From Thermodesulfobacteriota bacterium (GTDB lineage: Bacteria > Desulfobacterota > SM23-61): a stretch of 5,912 nt of DNA. The translations under genes and the position numbers were made by a program. The stretch spans positions 13,247-19,158 of the forward strand of contig JASEHN010000010.1 of assembly GCA_030018715.1 (NCBI GenBank). Reading direction: 5' to 3'. The notes below the pieces were generated by a model that made no database searches, was not told the origin of the DNA, and saw only the letters and a list, made by a program, of their open reading frames with translations. Every line of letters starts with the position of its first letter. Position 1 is the stretch's first letter. Shown here piece after piece: positions 5,219 to 5,912 of the stretch.

Positions 5219-5912
5219 TTAGCACATGGTCAGGCCGCCGGATACGCTAAGGGTCTGACCGGTGATGAAGCCGGCGTCATCGGAAGCCAGAAAAGCCACA
5301 GCCCCGGCGATATCTTCGGGTTTGCCCAGGCGCCGGAAAGGAACCGCTTTGGTCATGGCGTCGATGATTTTAGCCCCAGTTTCCCCCTTAGTCATTTCGG
5401 CCAGAAGAGGGGTATCGGTTGGCCCCGGGCACACACAGTTGACGTTGATCTGATAACGGGCCATCTCTCGGGCGATGGTCTTGGTGAAAGCGATGATTCC
5501 TCCTTTGCAGGCGGAATAAACCGCCTCCCCGGAACTTCCCACCCTTCCGGCATCAGAGCTGATGTTGACAATCTTTCCGTATTTTCTTTCAACAAAGTGT
5601 TCCAAAACAGCGCGAGTGCAATTGATGGGTCCCTTGAGATTGATGGCAATGACTTTATCCCATAATTCTGGGTTATTCTTCATAAAAGGCTCAATTATAT
5701 CCCACCCGGCATTATTCACCAGGATGTCGAGTTTTCCAAAGGTGTTGATTGTGGTTTTGACCATATCTTGCACTTGAGCTCGGTCCGTAATGTCCGTGCC
5801 CAGGGCCAAACCCTTGGCCCCGGCCTTCTCCAAAAGAGAAACAGTTTCCTTAGCTCCATCAATTTTCAAATCGGCCACAACCGCCTTGGCCCCCAGGGAC
5901 CCAAATTTTAGA
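5219..5912 (-). CDS. badH: SDR-family dehydrogenase, BadH-like (2-hydroxycyclohexanecarboxyl-CoA dehydrogenase-like), 5' end outside window
   Basis: This is a classical short-chain dehydrogenase with 230 residues visible. The frame stays open to the window edge, and the first residues (LKFGSLGAKAVVADL) correspond to the first helix and second strand of the Rossmann fold. About 25 N-terminal residues with the TGxxxGxG motif are therefore missing, and the in-frame GTG at 5878 is an internal valine, not the start. Counting from that GTG as 1: D3 favours NAD, NNAG is 55-58, N80 is in the AINL segment, catalytic S108 is followed by Y121 and K125 (YSACK), and PG is 151-152. NNAGWDI, RVGSSGEAVY, CPGPTDT and DDAGFITGQ-LSVSGGLTM match my memory of R. 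palustris BadH, which oxidises 2-hydroxycyclohexanecarboxyl-CoA to the 2-keto form. 3-Oxoacyl-ACP reductase or another hydroxyacyl-CoA dehydrogenase are alternatives. The stop is TAA at 5219-5221. Confidence 0.85.
   Translation of the reverse strand, partial: LKFGSLGAKAVVADLKIDGAKETVSLLEKAGAKGLALGTDITDRAQVQDMVKTTINTFGKLDILVNNAGWDIIEPFMKNNPELWDKVIAINLKGPINCTRAVLEHFVERKYGKIVNISSDAGRVGSSGEAVYSACKGGIIAFTKTIAREMARYQINVNCVCPGPTDTPLLAEMTKGETGAKIIDAMTKAVPFRRLGKPEDIAGAVAFLASDDAGFITGQTLSVSGGLTMC

Overview
The window reads as one strand of a bacterial catabolic locus: every supported gene lies on the minus strand, so transcription runs from high to low coordinates. Gene order in that direction is a BadH-like short-chain dehydrogenase (5912-5219, cut by the window edge), a noncoding spacer of about 300 bp, two tandem acyl-CoA synthetases (4921-3269 and 3265-1610), a 3-hydroxyisobutyrate-dehydrogenase-family oxidoreductase (1584-688), and the N-terminal part of an Old Yellow Enzyme-type flavin reductase (645-1, cut by the window edge). 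Gaps of 3, 25 and 42 nt between the last four genes, each with its own ribosome binding site, suggest a single operon.

The best functional clue is the dehydrogenase. From memory, its C-terminal two thirds closely resemble BadH, the 2-hydroxycyclohexanecarboxyl-CoA dehydrogenase of Rhodopseudomonas palustris. With two CoA ligases and a FadH/enoate-reductase-like enzyme, this points to activation and beta-oxidation-like breakdown of an alicyclic, aromatic-derived or unusual carboxylic acid as its CoA thioester. The substrate cannot be read from sequence. The organism is probably an environmental, perhaps anaerobic or syntrophic proteobacterium or Desulfobacterota-like lineage. This rests only on gene content and on the CTCTGTG-type intergenic repeats, so it is a weak inference.

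The spacer (4922-5218) is the unusual part. It is AT-rich and bounded by an inverted pair of about 30-nt repeats built from CTCTGYG-like units, with a third copy inside. It also contains a 16-nt match, by memory, to the 3' tail of 16S rRNA just before the anti-Shine-Dalgarno position. One repeat arm supplies an apparent upstream GTG start for the first ligase; the better start is the internal ATG at 4921. No complete undescribed system is evident. The best leads are the repeat-bounded spacer, the altered adenine-pocket motif in the second ligase, and the unassigned pathway.
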